From: an uncultured Muribaculaceae bacterium | GTDB taxonomy: Bacteria; Bacteroidota; Bacteroidia; Bacteroidales; Muribaculaceae | DNA length: 64,000 nucleotides | Direction of reading: 5' to 3' | NCBI GenBank assembly: GCA_910587925.1 | Contig: CAJUOC010000010.1 | Location: 1-64,000, forward strand | Part shown: one piece after another, positions 8,622-18,804 of the stretch | Layout: every line of letters begins with the position of its first letter | How positions within the stretch are numbered: the stretch's first letter is position 1 | Notes under the pieces: model-generated | What the model was told of the DNA's origin: nothing | Databases searched by the model: none | Seen by the model: the letters and a program-made list of their open reading frames with translations, nothing else | Program-made: the position numbers and the translations under genes

Positions 8622-9286
8622 AGGATTTGCAGCAGGCGGTGGAGGGTGTCGAATGTATGGCGCGGAGCGTCGGTCCAGAAGTCGGAGTACTGGGCGGCGT
8701 TGTCGTCGACGGCGCCGGGGGTGTCGCTCACCACGCGCAGGCAGATGAAGGGCACGCCGCGCATGTGGCAGGCGTGGGCCATGGCGGCCGACTCCATGTC
8801 GACGGCCACGGCGTCGGGGTACAGCGAGCGTATGCGCTCGACCTCGGCGGCGCTAGACACGAAGATGTCGCCCGAGGCGAGCAGCCCTGCGCGGGCGCCC
8901 AGGCCCGAGATGTGCTCGTCGTCGAGCGGGCAGCCAAACCGCGCGGGCATACCGTCGGCCACGCCGGGCTCGGTGCCGGGGCCGCACCATACGTCGTGGT
9001 AGGCGATGGAGGTGGGTATCACCACGTCGAGCGGCCGGGCGACGCCGACGCCGCCGGCCACGCCGCTGTTGATGACCAGCGCGGGGTGGAGGTTGTCCAG
9101 GAGGGTCACGGTGGCGATGGCGGCGTTGACCTTGCCGATGCCGGCCTTGCCGATGATGAGCTCATGACGGCCGTAGGGGGCGGTGTGATATACGGTGTCG
9201 CCGAGGCGAAGCTGCGATGTGGGGCCGACGGCTGCGAGCACCAGCTCGAGCTCCTTGTCCATGGCCACGAGTATTGCTATTTTCAT
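8618..9286 (-). CDS. mtnN: 5'-methylthioadenosine/S-adenosylhomocysteine nucleosidase
   Basis: A 222-residue PNP/UDP-family nucleosidase. The start MKIAILVAMDKELELV, the central NSGVAGG loop, AVDMESAAMAHAC (ribose-binding Met-Glu) and LRVVSDTPG with the catalytic Asp fit MTA/SAH nucleosidase, which removes adenine from the SAM by-products. A futalosine hydrolase cannot be fully excluded, since the families are close, but menG in the same region suggests the classical menaquinone route. It overlaps both neighbours by 4 bp and sits in a coupled minus-strand run starting at 11581. Confidence 0.85.
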   Translation of the reverse strand: MKIAILVAMDKELELVLAAVGPTSQLRLGDTVYHTAPYGRHELIIGKAGIGKVNAAIATVTLLDNLHPALVINSGVAGGVGVARPLDVVIPTSIAYHDVWCGPGTEPGVADGMPARFGCPLDDEHISGLGARAGLLASGDIFVSSAAEVERIRSLYPDAVAVDMESAAMAHACHMRGVPFICLRVVSDTPGAVDDNAAQYSDFWTDAPRHTFDTLHRLLQIL

Positions 9287-9759
9287 TGCTGTAGTGTGAT
9301 GTAGGTTACGCGCGTATGCACGTCAAACGGTGTGGCCTGCCGCGCGCCGCGGGGCAGCGCCGACAGACGGTAGTAGAATGCTCCGCCGCGGTCAAACGAC
9401 GGCACCTCCACCCGACGGGTCTCGCCGGCGGGGATGTCGGCGGCCACGGTGTGGGATGCGCGGTGGAGCAGTCGGCGGCGGGTGTCGTAATATGATATGT
9501 CGATGCCCAGGCCGGAGATGTCGCGGGCGGTGCCGTTGGTCACAAACATGCTCTCGCGCGTCGAGCGCAGCGCTTTTTCAAAGCCGGCGACTCTCACCGA
9601 GTCGAGCGCGGCGCCGCGCACTGTGTCGGCCGTCGCCCCGGCCACGGTCGAGGGCTGCGTCGCCGCGGCAGCGCGGGCGGGTATGCGGCGGGTGAGGTGC
9701 TGGGCGTGCATGGCGCCGATGCTCGCCAGCAGCAGGAGTATGGCGGCGATGGCTCTCAT
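9283..9759 (-). CDS. Secreted protein of unknown function, beta-rich
   Basis: A 158-residue protein with signal peptide MRAIAAILLLLASIGAMHAQ. The mature part has a pattern like FxLYD/DUF folds that describe exported proteins with an added transport interaction: FVTNGTARDISGLGIDISYYD, then AADIPAGETRRVEVPSFD. No catalytic motif is seen. The start at 9759 is fixed by the signal peptide and the ATGA overlap with the gene upstream; a longer in-frame extension is a shadow of the neighbour. Role unknown; presumably periplasmic or envelope. Confidence 0.65.
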   Translation of the reverse strand: MRAIAAILLLLASIGAMHAQHLTRRIPARAAAATQPSTVAGATADTVRGAALDSVRVAGFEKALRSTRESMFVTNGTARDISGLGIDISYYDTRRRLLHRASHTVAADIPAGETRRVEVPSFDRGGAFYYRLSALPRGARQATPFDVHTRVTYITLQQ

Positions 9760-10238
9760 AGCACGACAAATCTCGGGGTGGCTCCCACGCGGCGGGCGCC
9801 GTCGAGTCCCTCGGGGTGCTCGCGGCCCTTTACGACGGTCACGCGGAAGAGATACGGTACCCAGCGCCAGAGCGATACGGTGGTGCGGTGGTTGTAGGGT
9901 CGGAAGTCGAGGGTGTCGCCGTCGGGCATGTGCACGGCAAAGGCCGCGGTGCGGGAGCGGCGGCCGCCGCTGTCGGGGTCGACCGCCAGTCTCAGGTCGT
10001 ACACTCCCGGCTCTGAGCCGGGAGTAGCCGTGCCCACCAACGTGCCCGGCTCTATGCTCCAGTCGGGGCCGTCGAGCCATGTGACGGTCATCGACCCGCC
10101 GTCGGCAGCCGGAGCGCCGATGCGCAGGGTGGCACCGCCGCCATTGACACGCCAGTCGCCCGTGAGGACGTCGGTGGCTGCGTGGACGGCCGATGCCGCC
10201 CAGAGCATACATATGGCTGCGGCGGCCCGGGCGTGCAT
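9756..10238 (-). CDS. Secreted protein of unknown function
   Basis: A 160-residue protein with a signal peptide (ending around AVHAA) and a mature beta-rich region: LTGDWRVNGGGATLRIG...GGSMTVTWLDGPDW and GVYDLRLAVDP. The alternation of short strands resembles small lipocalin-like or DUF-type periplasmic proteins that report 'GDW...' at the N-terminus, but no family can be named with confidence. The start shares one base with the stop of the DUF3078 gene (TGATG), and its stop overlaps the next start (ATGA), so it belongs to a tightly coupled envelope operon. Confidence 0.6.
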   Translation of the reverse strand: MHARAAAAICMLWAASAVHAATDVLTGDWRVNGGGATLRIGAPAADGGSMTVTWLDGPDWSIEPGTLVGTATPGSEPGVYDLRLAVDPDSGGRRSRTAAFAVHMPDGDTLDFRPYNHRTTVSLWRWVPYLFRVTVVKGREHPEGLDGARRVGATPRFVVL

Positions 10239-11581
10239 CAGATAGACGAGAATTTGTAGGCGAAGCCTATCGAGAATATCTCCTTGAGCTGAAACTTATG
10301 CCAGTCGGAATCGGCCTCGCGCGGGGTACGGGTGTCGTAGCGGGCGTGGGCGTATATCTGGGTGGTGAGGAAGCGGTTGATGTCCATGGCCAGCGTGTTT
10401 TCCCAGTCGGCTTGGAAAGACTCGTAGTCGGTAAAGGCGAAGACGCGCGAGTTGAACTGGATGTTGTAGGTGATTTTCCACTGGAACTTGAGCTCGCAGC
10501 TGCTACCAAACTTGCTCACCGTCTTGCGGTCGGGGCGTATGTCGTACTGGTCGTGGTTGATGCGGTTGCTGATGCAGGTCTTAAGGTTGTAAGAGAGCGG
10601 GGCGATGGATGCGTCGAAGAGCACGGTCTTGCGCGGGTTGGCATAGTTGTAGGTCATACCGACACCGGCGGTGAGCTCGCCCGGCGAGAGAAACGACGAG
10701 CGCAGGTCGCGCGTGTTGCTCTTGTATGAGTTGAGCACCTGGGTCTTGAACTGGCCCGTAAACGAGTAGTACCACCGGCGGGCGGCCTTCACACCAAATG
10801 TGGTGTTGACCTGCAGCAGGTCTTCCTGTATGCTGTATGCGTGGATGGAGTCTTCGGGGGCATTGTTGGCGCCGAGCTTGTACTGGGCGGTAAACTCAAA
10901 GAGCAGGTTGGGATGGTAGCTCTGGTTGAGCTTCACGTTGTAGTATATCTGCGCCAGTGCATTGAGGTTGTTGTTGCCGCCCTGGTACCAGTTGGGCGAC
11001 ACATATGCCTGGCTGAACTGCAGCGATGCGTTGAATGTGCGTATCCAATGCTTCTTCTCAATCTTCTCCTGCTCGAGCACAGGCATGTCGGCCGGCGGGG
11101 CGGTCGAGATCTCTCCCACCGATATGGTGAGGTCGGCGGGATTGACGGTGGCATAGTACTTCTGTGGCGCCTCGGGCAGCGAGCTCAGATTGTACTGCAC
11201 CAGCTCGGGGTGGCCGAAGTACAGCTCGTGGCGCATCAGGGCCATCTGCCGGGCGAGCACGTCGTAGTCCTCGGCCCACTCCATCTCGGGGCGTCCGCTG
11301 TGGGTCTGCTCGCCGATGGTCAGAGGGCGCGCAAAGCGGAAGGTGTCGTAGATGGGCGGCATGAAGAAGAGGTCGGGCAGAGCCAGCGGCTCCACAAAGG
11401 GCGAGTCGATGGAGTCGGCGGCCGCGGCGTAAACCGCCAGCAGCGAGTCGGATACCGACACGGGCGGCAGCGGCTCCCCGGCCGCGGTGTCGGCTACGCG
11501 TGCCGAGCCGAAATACATGGCCTGCGCGCCGGCCGCCAGGGCGACGCACAGCGATATGGTGAGTGTCAGGAGCTTCTTCAT
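10238..11581 (-). CDS. DUF3078 outer-membrane beta-barrel protein
   Basis: A 447-residue exported protein with signal peptide MKKLLTLTISLCVALAAGAQ. The C-terminal half contains alternating amphipathic strands ending in a final aromatic strand (EIFSIGFAYKF), as in outer-membrane barrels. The block FSQAYVSPNWYQGGNNNLNALAQIYYNV matches the DUF3078 hallmark (W..GG.N followed by barrel strands). The function of DUF3078 is unknown. It heads a run of coupled genes through to 7965. Confidence 0.75.
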   Translation of the reverse strand: MKKLLTLTISLCVALAAGAQAMYFGSARVADTAAGEPLPPVSVSDSLLAVYAAAADSIDSPFVEPLALPDLFFMPPIYDTFRFARPLTIGEQTHSGRPEMEWAEDYDVLARQMALMRHELYFGHPELVQYNLSSLPEAPQKYYATVNPADLTISVGEISTAPPADMPVLEQEKIEKKHWIRTFNASLQFSQAYVSPNWYQGGNNNLNALAQIYYNVKLNQSYHPNLLFEFTAQYKLGANNAPEDSIHAYSIQEDLLQVNTTFGVKAARRWYYSFTGQFKTQVLNSYKSNTRDLRSSFLSPGELTAGVGMTYNYANPRKTVLFDASIAPLSYNLKTCISNRINHDQYDIRPDRKTVSKFGSSCELKFQWKITYNIQFNSRVFAFTDYESFQADWENTLAMDINRFLTTQIYAHARYDTRTPREADSDWHKFQLKEIFSIGFAYKFSSI

Positions 11582-11596
11582 AGATACATGGATGGG

Positions 11597-12343
11597 TTAC
11601 AATGGTTTCTCAGCCGTGTAGATGCAGCATACGCCCAGGGTGAGGTCGGTATACCGCGCGCCGGTAAATCCGGCCCGGCGCATGAGGTCGAGCATCTGCT
11701 CTCCGCGGGGTACGGCGGCGATGCTCTCGGGCAGGTAAGAGTATGCGCGGGTGTCGCCCGATATGATGCGGCCCATCAGGGGGATGAGCGCGCGGGTGTA
11801 GAGGTCGTAGCCCGGCCGCACCAGCGGCGAGGCCGGGCGCGCCAGCTCGAGCACACACAGCCGGCCGCCCGGGCGCAGCATCCGTAGCATGGCGCGGTAG
11901 CCGGCGGCGAGGTCGGCAAAGTTGCGCACCCCGAAGGCTACCGTCACAGCGTCGGCGCTGCCCGGCACGATGCCGCCTCCGTCGAGGCAGTCGCCGGTGC
12001 GCAGGTCGATGCGGCCGGCCAGGCCGGCGGCGGCGACCTTGCGGCGTCCCACCTCGACCATGCCCTCCGAGAGGTCGACGCCCGTGACGCGGGCGCCCCC
12101 GATGGCCCGGGCCAGCGATATGGCAAAGTCGCCCGTGCCGCAGGCGATGTCGACGATATGGCGCGGGGCGGCGGCGGCCACCTCGGCCACGGCGCGCCGC
12201 CTCCAGCCGCCGTCGAGCCCGAGGCTCATATAGCGGTTGAGGCGGTCGTATGCCGGCGCGATGTGGTCAAACATGCGGCGCACCTGGTCGGTCTTCGAGC
12301 CGCCGTCGGCGCTGCCGTAGGGTGTGATCTGCTCGGGACTCAC
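11597..12343 (-). CDS. menG: Demethylmenaquinone methyltransferase
   Basis: A 248-residue class I SAM methyltransferase. Motif I is VDIACGTGDFAISLAR, followed by VTGVDLSEGMVEVGRRK and the UbiE/MenG block ADAVTVAFGVRNFADLAAGYR. It does the last step of menaquinone synthesis (C-methylation), the quinone used by anaerobic Bacteroidetes. The start is GTG at 12343 and overlaps the purC stop (GTGA). No ubiquinone genes are seen, so the menaquinone role is preferred. Length and motifs are normal. Confidence 0.92.
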   Translation of the reverse strand: MSPEQITPYGSADGGSKTDQVRRMFDHIAPAYDRLNRYMSLGLDGGWRRRAVAEVAAAAPRHIVDIACGTGDFAISLARAIGGARVTGVDLSEGMVEVGRRKVAAAGLAGRIDLRTGDCLDGGGIVPGSADAVTVAFGVRNFADLAAGYRAMLRMLRPGGRLCVLELARPASPLVRPGYDLYTRALIPLMGRIISGDTRAYSYLPESIAAVPRGEQMLDLMRRAGFTGARYTDLTLGVCCIYTAEKPL

Positions 12344-13293
12344 CGCTCGATGTTGGTGAGGCAGTCGAGCACGTTGGTCTCGATGCGGCGGTCGAGGTCG
12401 CTCTCGGGAGCGGGTACAAAGCGCGAGCCGGTCACGTGCTCATACAGCTCGATGTAGCGCTCGGAGATGGAACGGCAGATCTCGTCGGTCATCTCGGGCA
12501 CCTGCTGGCCGGGACGGCCCATGAAGCCGTTCTCGATGAGCCACTGGCGCACAAACTCCTTGCTGAGCTGGCGCTGGGGCTCGCCGGCAGCCATGCGCTC
12601 CTCGTAGCCCTCGGCGTAGAAGTAGCGCGACGAGTCGGGGGTGTGAATCTCGTCGATGAGTATCACCTTGCCGGCCACCTTGCCAAACTCATACTTGGTG
12701 TCGACCAGTATCAGCCCCTTGTCGGCGGCCATCTTGGAGCCAATCTCAAAGAGCTTGTAGGTATACTCTTCCATCACGGCATAGTCCTCGGCCGACACGA
12801 TGCCCTGCGCGATGATTTCCTCGCGCGAGATATTCTCGTCGTGGCCGGCGTCGGCCTTGGTGGTGGGAGTGATGATGGGGTGGGGGAAGCGCTCGTTCTC
12901 CTTCATGCCGTCGGGGAGTTTCACGCCGCATATCTCGCGGGCGCCGGCCGCATACTCGCGCCAGGCGCTGCCCGTGAGGTAGCCGCGGATGATCATCTCC
13001 ACGCGGAAACCCTCGGCCTTGGTGCCGACAGTCACCATCGGGTCGGGCGTGGCCAGCTTCCAGTTGGGCACCACATGGGCTGTGGCGTCGAGGAAGTAAG
13101 CGGCAATCTGATTGAGCACCTGGCCCTTGTAGGGGATACCCTTGGGGAGCACCACGTCGAAGGCCGAGATGCGGTCGGTGGCCACCATCACCAGCACGGA
13201 GTCGTCGATATCGTATACGTCGCGCACCTTGCCGTGGTACACGCTTTTCTGACCGGGGAAGTGGAAGTCGGTGGAAGTGAGAGTCGTAAGCAT
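12340..13293 (-). CDS. purC: Phosphoribosylaminoimidazole-succinocarboxamide synthase (SAICAR synthase)
   Basis: A 317-residue enzyme that joins aspartate to CAIR in purine synthesis. Clear signatures: YHGKVRDVYDIDDSVLVMVATDRISAFD, VLNQIAAYFLD, RGYLTGSAWREYAAG, DTKYEFG, EIHTPDSSRY and the C-terminal QPRQLSKEF-like segment. The length is that of the long PurC form found in Bacteroidetes and yeast. The ATG at 13293 lies about 30 bp downstream of a TAACTTTG box. purE lies nearby at 16155, and menG follows with a 4-bp overlap. Confidence 0.95.
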   Translation of the reverse strand: MLTTLTSTDFHFPGQKSVYHGKVRDVYDIDDSVLVMVATDRISAFDVVLPKGIPYKGQVLNQIAAYFLDATAHVVPNWKLATPDPMVTVGTKAEGFRVEMIIRGYLTGSAWREYAAGAREICGVKLPDGMKENERFPHPIITPTTKADAGHDENISREEIIAQGIVSAEDYAVMEEYTYKLFEIGSKMAADKGLILVDTKYEFGKVAGKVILIDEIHTPDSSRYFYAEGYEERMAAGEPQRQLSKEFVRQWLIENGFMGRPGQQVPEMTDEICRSISERYIELYEHVTGSRFVPAPESDLDRRIETNVLDCLTNIER

Positions 13294-13321
13294 TGTGAGA
13301 AGTCAGTTAGAGTTCTGCCCG

Positions 13322-13329
13322 CAAAGTTA
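13322..13329 (-). promoter_or_regulatory. -7 box (TAACTTTG) for purC
   Basis: The reverse complement of 13322-13329 is TAACTTTG, a full match to TAnnTTTG, and the leader to the purC ATG would be about 25 nt. No good -33 TTTG lies 19-21 bp upstream. Confidence 0.5.
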
Positions 13330-13372
13330 CAAAACTTTAGCGACTTATCCCGCTGCGGGCTTGCAAAAAAGA

Positions 13373-14591
13373 TTAGCGGAGGGTGAGGCGCGACAGGGGG
13401 AGGAGGGCGGCGGCTGCGGAGGCGATGTCGGCGGGGGTGATGGCGGCGAGGGCGGCGGCGGTGTCGCGGGGGGTGGCGATGCGGCCGGTGAGCAGCAGGG
13501 AGCGGGCCATGGCGGTGATGCGGCTCTCGGTGTTTTCGCTGCCTACGACCATCTGGCCGAGGTATTGCTTGCGGGCCAGGTCGAGGCGGCGGGGGGTGAG
13601 GTAGCCGTCGGCGACGCGCGCCACGGTGTCGGTCACCAGCCGGCGGCAGCGGGGCTCGTCGTCGGGGTCGCAGCCGTAATAGACGGTGAAGGCGCCTGTG
13701 TCGGTATACATCACTGTCGATGCCTCGACGTTGTAGACCAGGCCGCGGCGCTCGCGCAGCTCGACGTTGAGCAGGGAGTTCATGCCGGGGCCGCCCAGTA
13801 TGTTGGTGAGCAGGCCGATGGTGTGGCGGCGCGGGTCGCCCAGGCCGGGTATGCGTGCGCCGGCGACGGTGTGGCTCTGGTGGGAGCCGATGCTGCGGTC
13901 GCGCTCGAAGTGTGGGGCGGCGGCGATGCCCGAGGGGCGGGCGGGAGCGGCGCCGGCGGGCAGGGCGGCCGAGAGGGTACGCTCGAGGATAGCGATGGCG
14001 CGGTCGGGGCGCATGGGGCCTGCGTAGAAGGCGACCATATTGGCCGGCACATACCAGCGGGCCAGGTAGCGGCGGCAGATGTCGGAGTCAAATCGGGCGA
14101 GGGCCTCGCGGTTGCCAAGGATGTTGTGGCCCAGCGGCGAGCCGGCAAAGAGCAGGTCGTCGAAGTCGTCGTAAACGGCATCGGAGGGTGTGTCGAGGTA
14201 GGAGTCGATCTCGTCGGCGACGACCTCGCGCTCGCGGTCGAGCTGTGCGGCGGGAAACTGCGAGTTGGCGGCCAGGTCGGCCACCAGCTCGGCGGCGCGT
14301 GCGGGGCTGCCGCCGGGGAAGAGGCTGTACACGACGGTCTCTTCCTTGGTGGTGAAGGCGCCCAGCTCGCCTCCGACGGCCTCCATGCGGTTGATGATGT
14401 GCCACGACGAGCGCCGGCGTGTACCTTTGAATATGGTGTGCTCGACAAAGTGGGCCAGGCCGTGGTGGCCGGGGTCGTCGTCGCGGCTGCCGACGTGCAC
14501 GTCGATGCCGGCGATGCCCATCGCGGCCCCGGGCCGGTGCAGGGCGATGAGCCTCAGGCCCGATGGCGCGGTGGCTATCTCGAAGTGTGGC

Positions 14592-14605
<14 letters not shown>
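13373..14605 (-). CDS. M16 family zinc peptidase (processing-peptidase-like)
   Basis: A 410-residue pitrilysin-family protease. The inverse zinc motif HxxEH is seen as HFVEH (in HGLAHFVEHTIFKG), followed about 75 residues later by the downstream Glu region (EREVVADEI). The second half-domain carries the RERRGLVYNVEAS motif. The size matches single-chain bacterial mitochondrial-processing-peptidase homologues. No signal peptide, so it is probably cytoplasmic or non-classically located. It overlaps the end of ispG by 14 bp on the same strand. Confidence 0.88.
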
Positions 14606-16124
<1,519 letters not shown>

Positions 16125-16154
16125 ATCAGATATGACTTATAAGATTTATAAATC

Positions 16155-16661
16155 CTATACCTTGTATTTATAGTCGGCGATGGCGCTGAGGTCGGCGTTG
16201 GCCTTCTCGATCTTGGCGGTAAGCGTGCCACACCAGGCTGCATACCGGGCGGCGAGGTCGGCGTCGCCCAGGGCGAGCATACGCACGGCCAGCACGGCGG
16301 CGTTCATGCCGGCGTTGATGCCTACGGTGGCCACCGGTATGCCAGGGGGCATCATCACTATCGAGAGCAGGGCGTCCTGGCCCTGGAGAGTGGAGTCGAT
16401 GGGCAGGCCTATCACGGGCAGGGGGGTGAGGGCGGCGATGACGCCGGGCAGGGCGGCGGCCATGCCGGCGGCGGCGATGATTACCTTGATGCCGCGGTCG
16501 GCGGCGCCGGTGGCAAAGCGCTCGACGGCGGCGGGGGTGCGGTGTGCGCTGAGAGCCTGAAGCTCAAAGGGCACCTGCATCTGCTCCAGAAAGTCGGCAG
16601 CCTTGCGCAGTACGGGCAGGTCTGAGGTGCTGCCCATGATGATGCTTACGAGTGGTGTCAT
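16155..16661 (-). CDS. purE: N5-carboxyaminoimidazole ribonucleotide mutase
   Basis: A 168-residue class I PurE. The N-terminus VSIIMGSTSDLPVLRKAADFLEQ and the LSAHRTP loop with the catalytic His, then IIAAAGMAAALPGVIAALTPLPVIGLPI, are diagnostic. It catalyses the N5-CAIR to CAIR rearrangement, the step just before purC at 12340. Its start overlaps the PAP2 stop (ATGA). Complete. Confidence 0.95.
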   Translation of the reverse strand: MTPLVSIIMGSTSDLPVLRKAADFLEQMQVPFELQALSAHRTPAAVERFATGAADRGIKVIIAAAGMAAALPGVIAALTPLPVIGLPIDSTLQGQDALLSIVMMPPGIPVATVGINAGMNAAVLAVRMLALGDADLAARYAAWCGTLTAKIEKANADLSAIADYKYKV

Positions 16662-17329
16662 ATATCAAAAAGAGCTGTAAGTTGCATAGAAATGAATACG
16701 CATGCGGCGCCCACGGCAGCCCCGGCCAATACCTGCGGAGCGGTGTGACGCCCCAGGGCGAGGCGCGCGCTGCCCACCAGGCCGGTGAGCATCACGGTGA
16801 TGCTGAGCCAGAGCATGGTGGCGGGCGAGGCTGTGCTGTGGGCGGCTATCCAGGCCATCATGCCGGCCACGCCGGCGGCGCCGGTGGTGTGGGCGCTGAT
16901 TTTCCAGGCGGTGGTCACGCACAGGTCGATGAGGGTGGCCAGGGCAGCGCCGGCAAAGAACATCAGCAGCCAGCCCGGGGCGCCGAAGCGGTGCATCATC
17001 CAGGCGGTGCCCATGTAGCACACGGCGGCGATGGAGAATGGCAGCGGCCGCTGGCGCCGGTCGCTGATGGCGCGGTCGCCCACCAGCCCGAGCCGTATCA
17101 GCAGCATGATGGCCAGCGCCGGGAGCATGGCCGTGAGCAGCGCCACAGCCACGGTGGCCACGAGCCGTGTCGACTCGGGCAGCACGCGCAGCGGCGTGAG
17201 CCACATGGCCATGGTCATGGCGTATGTGGGCAGCAGCAGCGGCGACAGCACATCGCTGGCAATCTGCGCCCAGCGCGGGGCGCGGGTCGGGGCGGCCGGA
17301 GCCGCGGGAGATGTGGGTATGTCTGTCAT
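16658..17329 (-). CDS. PAP2 superfamily membrane phosphatase
   Basis: A 223-residue protein with about six membrane segments. The PAP2 motifs can be traced in altered form: DRRQRPLPF (K/R...RP), AHTTGAAG in place of PSGH, and SARLALGRHTAPQVLAGAAVG (SR...H...). Some classic residues are replaced (S-A-H for S-G-H, Q for D after the His), so activity on lipid phosphates is uncertain. It overlaps rpoN (upstream) and purE (downstream) by 4 bp each. Confidence 0.7.
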   Translation of the reverse strand: MTDIPTSPAAPAAPTRAPRWAQIASDVLSPLLLPTYAMTMAMWLTPLRVLPESTRLVATVAVALLTAMLPALAIMLLIRLGLVGDRAISDRRQRPLPFSIAAVCYMGTAWMMHRFGAPGWLLMFFAGAALATLIDLCVTTAWKISAHTTGAAGVAGMMAWIAAHSTASPATMLWLSITVMLTGLVGSARLALGRHTAPQVLAGAAVGAACVFISMQLTALFDI

Positions 17330-18789
17330 TTGCGTAATCTTGCGACAGGTATGCCGAGGCGCTCGCGGTACTTGGCGACGGTGCGCCGGGCCACGGCCAG
17401 CCCGCGGGCGGCCAGCAGCTCGGTGAGGCGCGCGTCGCTCAGCGGGTGGCGGCTGTCCTCGGCATCGATGAGTTTTTTTATGGCTTCCATCACGGCGTGC
17501 TGCGAGGCTGCGTCGTCGCCCTCGCCCACGCTCTCGTTGAAAAACATCTTCAGCGGGAATGTACCCCGCGGAGTGGCCACATACTTGGTGGCTGTGGCGC
17601 GCGATATCACGCTCAGGTCGAGGCCGGTGAGGCGCTGCACGTCGCGCAGCACCATGGGGCGTATCGAGGCGCGGTCGTAGTCGGCAAAGAAGGGCGCCTG
17701 GAGCTTGACGATGGCCTCCATCACGGCCATGAGGGTGAGCCCGCGCATACGGGCCATCGATATGAACTCGGCGGCCTCGTCGCGGCGGGTGCGGATAAAG
17801 GCGAGCGCGTCGGGGCGCAGGCGGGCGGCCTCGGGGCTGTCGTCGGCGATGTCAAACGTCTCCTCCAGCGCCAGCTCGGGCACATGTCCCGTGAGCCCTA
17901 CGGTGGCGTGCCCCTCCGAGTCGGTGTCGACGGTGAAGTCGGGCACGATGTAGCGGGCGCGGTCGTGGCCGCCGGCCTGCTCGAGCAGCGAGCCGGGCTT
18001 GGGGTTGAGCGAGCGTATGAGCCGCAGGGCGTCGTCGACTGCCGCGGCGGGTATGTCCAGGGCCGGGGCGAGGCGCTCGTAATGCTTCTTGGCAAAGAGG
18101 TCGAAGTGCCGGTCGAGTATCTCGGCGGCCGTGCGGCTCTCGACCGAGGGTGTCATGCGTCGCAGCTGCAGCAGCAGACAGTCGCGCAGGTCGGTGGCGG
18201 CTATGCCGGCCGGCTCGAGGGCGTCGCGCAGCAGGGCGAGCACACGCTCCACGTCGGCGCGCTCCACATCGAGGCCCTGGCCGAATGCCATATCGTCGGC
18301 CATCTCGGCGGCGGTGCGCGTCAGATAGCCGTTGGCGTCGAGCGAGCCGATGATGTAGCGGGCGATCTCGCGGTCGCGGCTGTCGGGCAGGTCGATGTCG
18401 GCGAGCTGGTCGTCGAGGGCCTCGATGGCCGATGCCGGCTCGGCGGCGGCGACACTCTCGTAGCGCTCGGCGGTATGCGAGGCGGTATCGCGCAGGCGGT
18501 ATGCGGGCAGGTCGTCGGCGGGGCTGCGGTCGGGGCGGTCGTCGGGGGCGTAGTCGGCGTCCTGGAGCTCGCGGGCGCTCTCGCTGAAGGCGATGCCGTC
18601 GGCGTCGCGGGTGTCGGCCACGGGGCCGTCGGCGACGGCCAGCGCCGGATTTTCGTCGAGAGTACGGTGTATCTCGTCTTCAAACTCCGGCGTCGACATC
18701 TCCAGCAGGCGCCCGAAGCGCACCTGCGCCGGCACGAGCCGCTGCCGCAGCTGTTGCTGCTGATTGAGTGAGAGCGAGTGGTCGGGCAT
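17326..18789 (-). CDS. rpoN: RNA polymerase sigma-54 factor
   Basis: A 487-residue sigma factor. Region I is the Gln/Leu-rich start (LSLNQQQQLRQRLVPAQVRFGRLLEMSTPEFEDEI), an acidic region II follows to about 110, and then the core-binding domain. The HTH-containing block is LDLSVISRATATKYVATPRGTFPLKMFF. The RpoN box is ARRTVAKYRERLGIP at the end, with the last helix at VARLRK. It recognises -24/-12 promoters with bacterial enhancer-binding proteins. The stop overlaps the PAP2 start (ATGA). Confidence 0.95.
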   Translation of the reverse strand: MPDHSLSLNQQQQLRQRLVPAQVRFGRLLEMSTPEFEDEIHRTLDENPALAVADGPVADTRDADGIAFSESARELQDADYAPDDRPDRSPADDLPAYRLRDTASHTAERYESVAAAEPASAIEALDDQLADIDLPDSRDREIARYIIGSLDANGYLTRTAAEMADDMAFGQGLDVERADVERVLALLRDALEPAGIAATDLRDCLLLQLRRMTPSVESRTAAEILDRHFDLFAKKHYERLAPALDIPAAAVDDALRLIRSLNPKPGSLLEQAGGHDRARYIVPDFTVDTDSEGHATVGLTGHVPELALEETFDIADDSPEAARLRPDALAFIRTRRDEAAEFISMARMRGLTLMAVMEAIVKLQAPFFADYDRASIRPMVLRDVQRLTGLDLSVISRATATKYVATPRGTFPLKMFFNESVGEGDDAASQHAVMEAIKKLIDAEDSRHPLSDARLTELLAARGLAVARRTVAKYRERLGIPVARLRK

Positions 18790-18804
18790 ATCGTGGCGGG
18801 TACC

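Noticed and set aside
9283..10212. 309-residue version of the 158-residue secreted protein
   Set aside because: The extra N-terminal part is a frame-shadow of the neighbouring gene; the signal peptide at 9759 sets the start.
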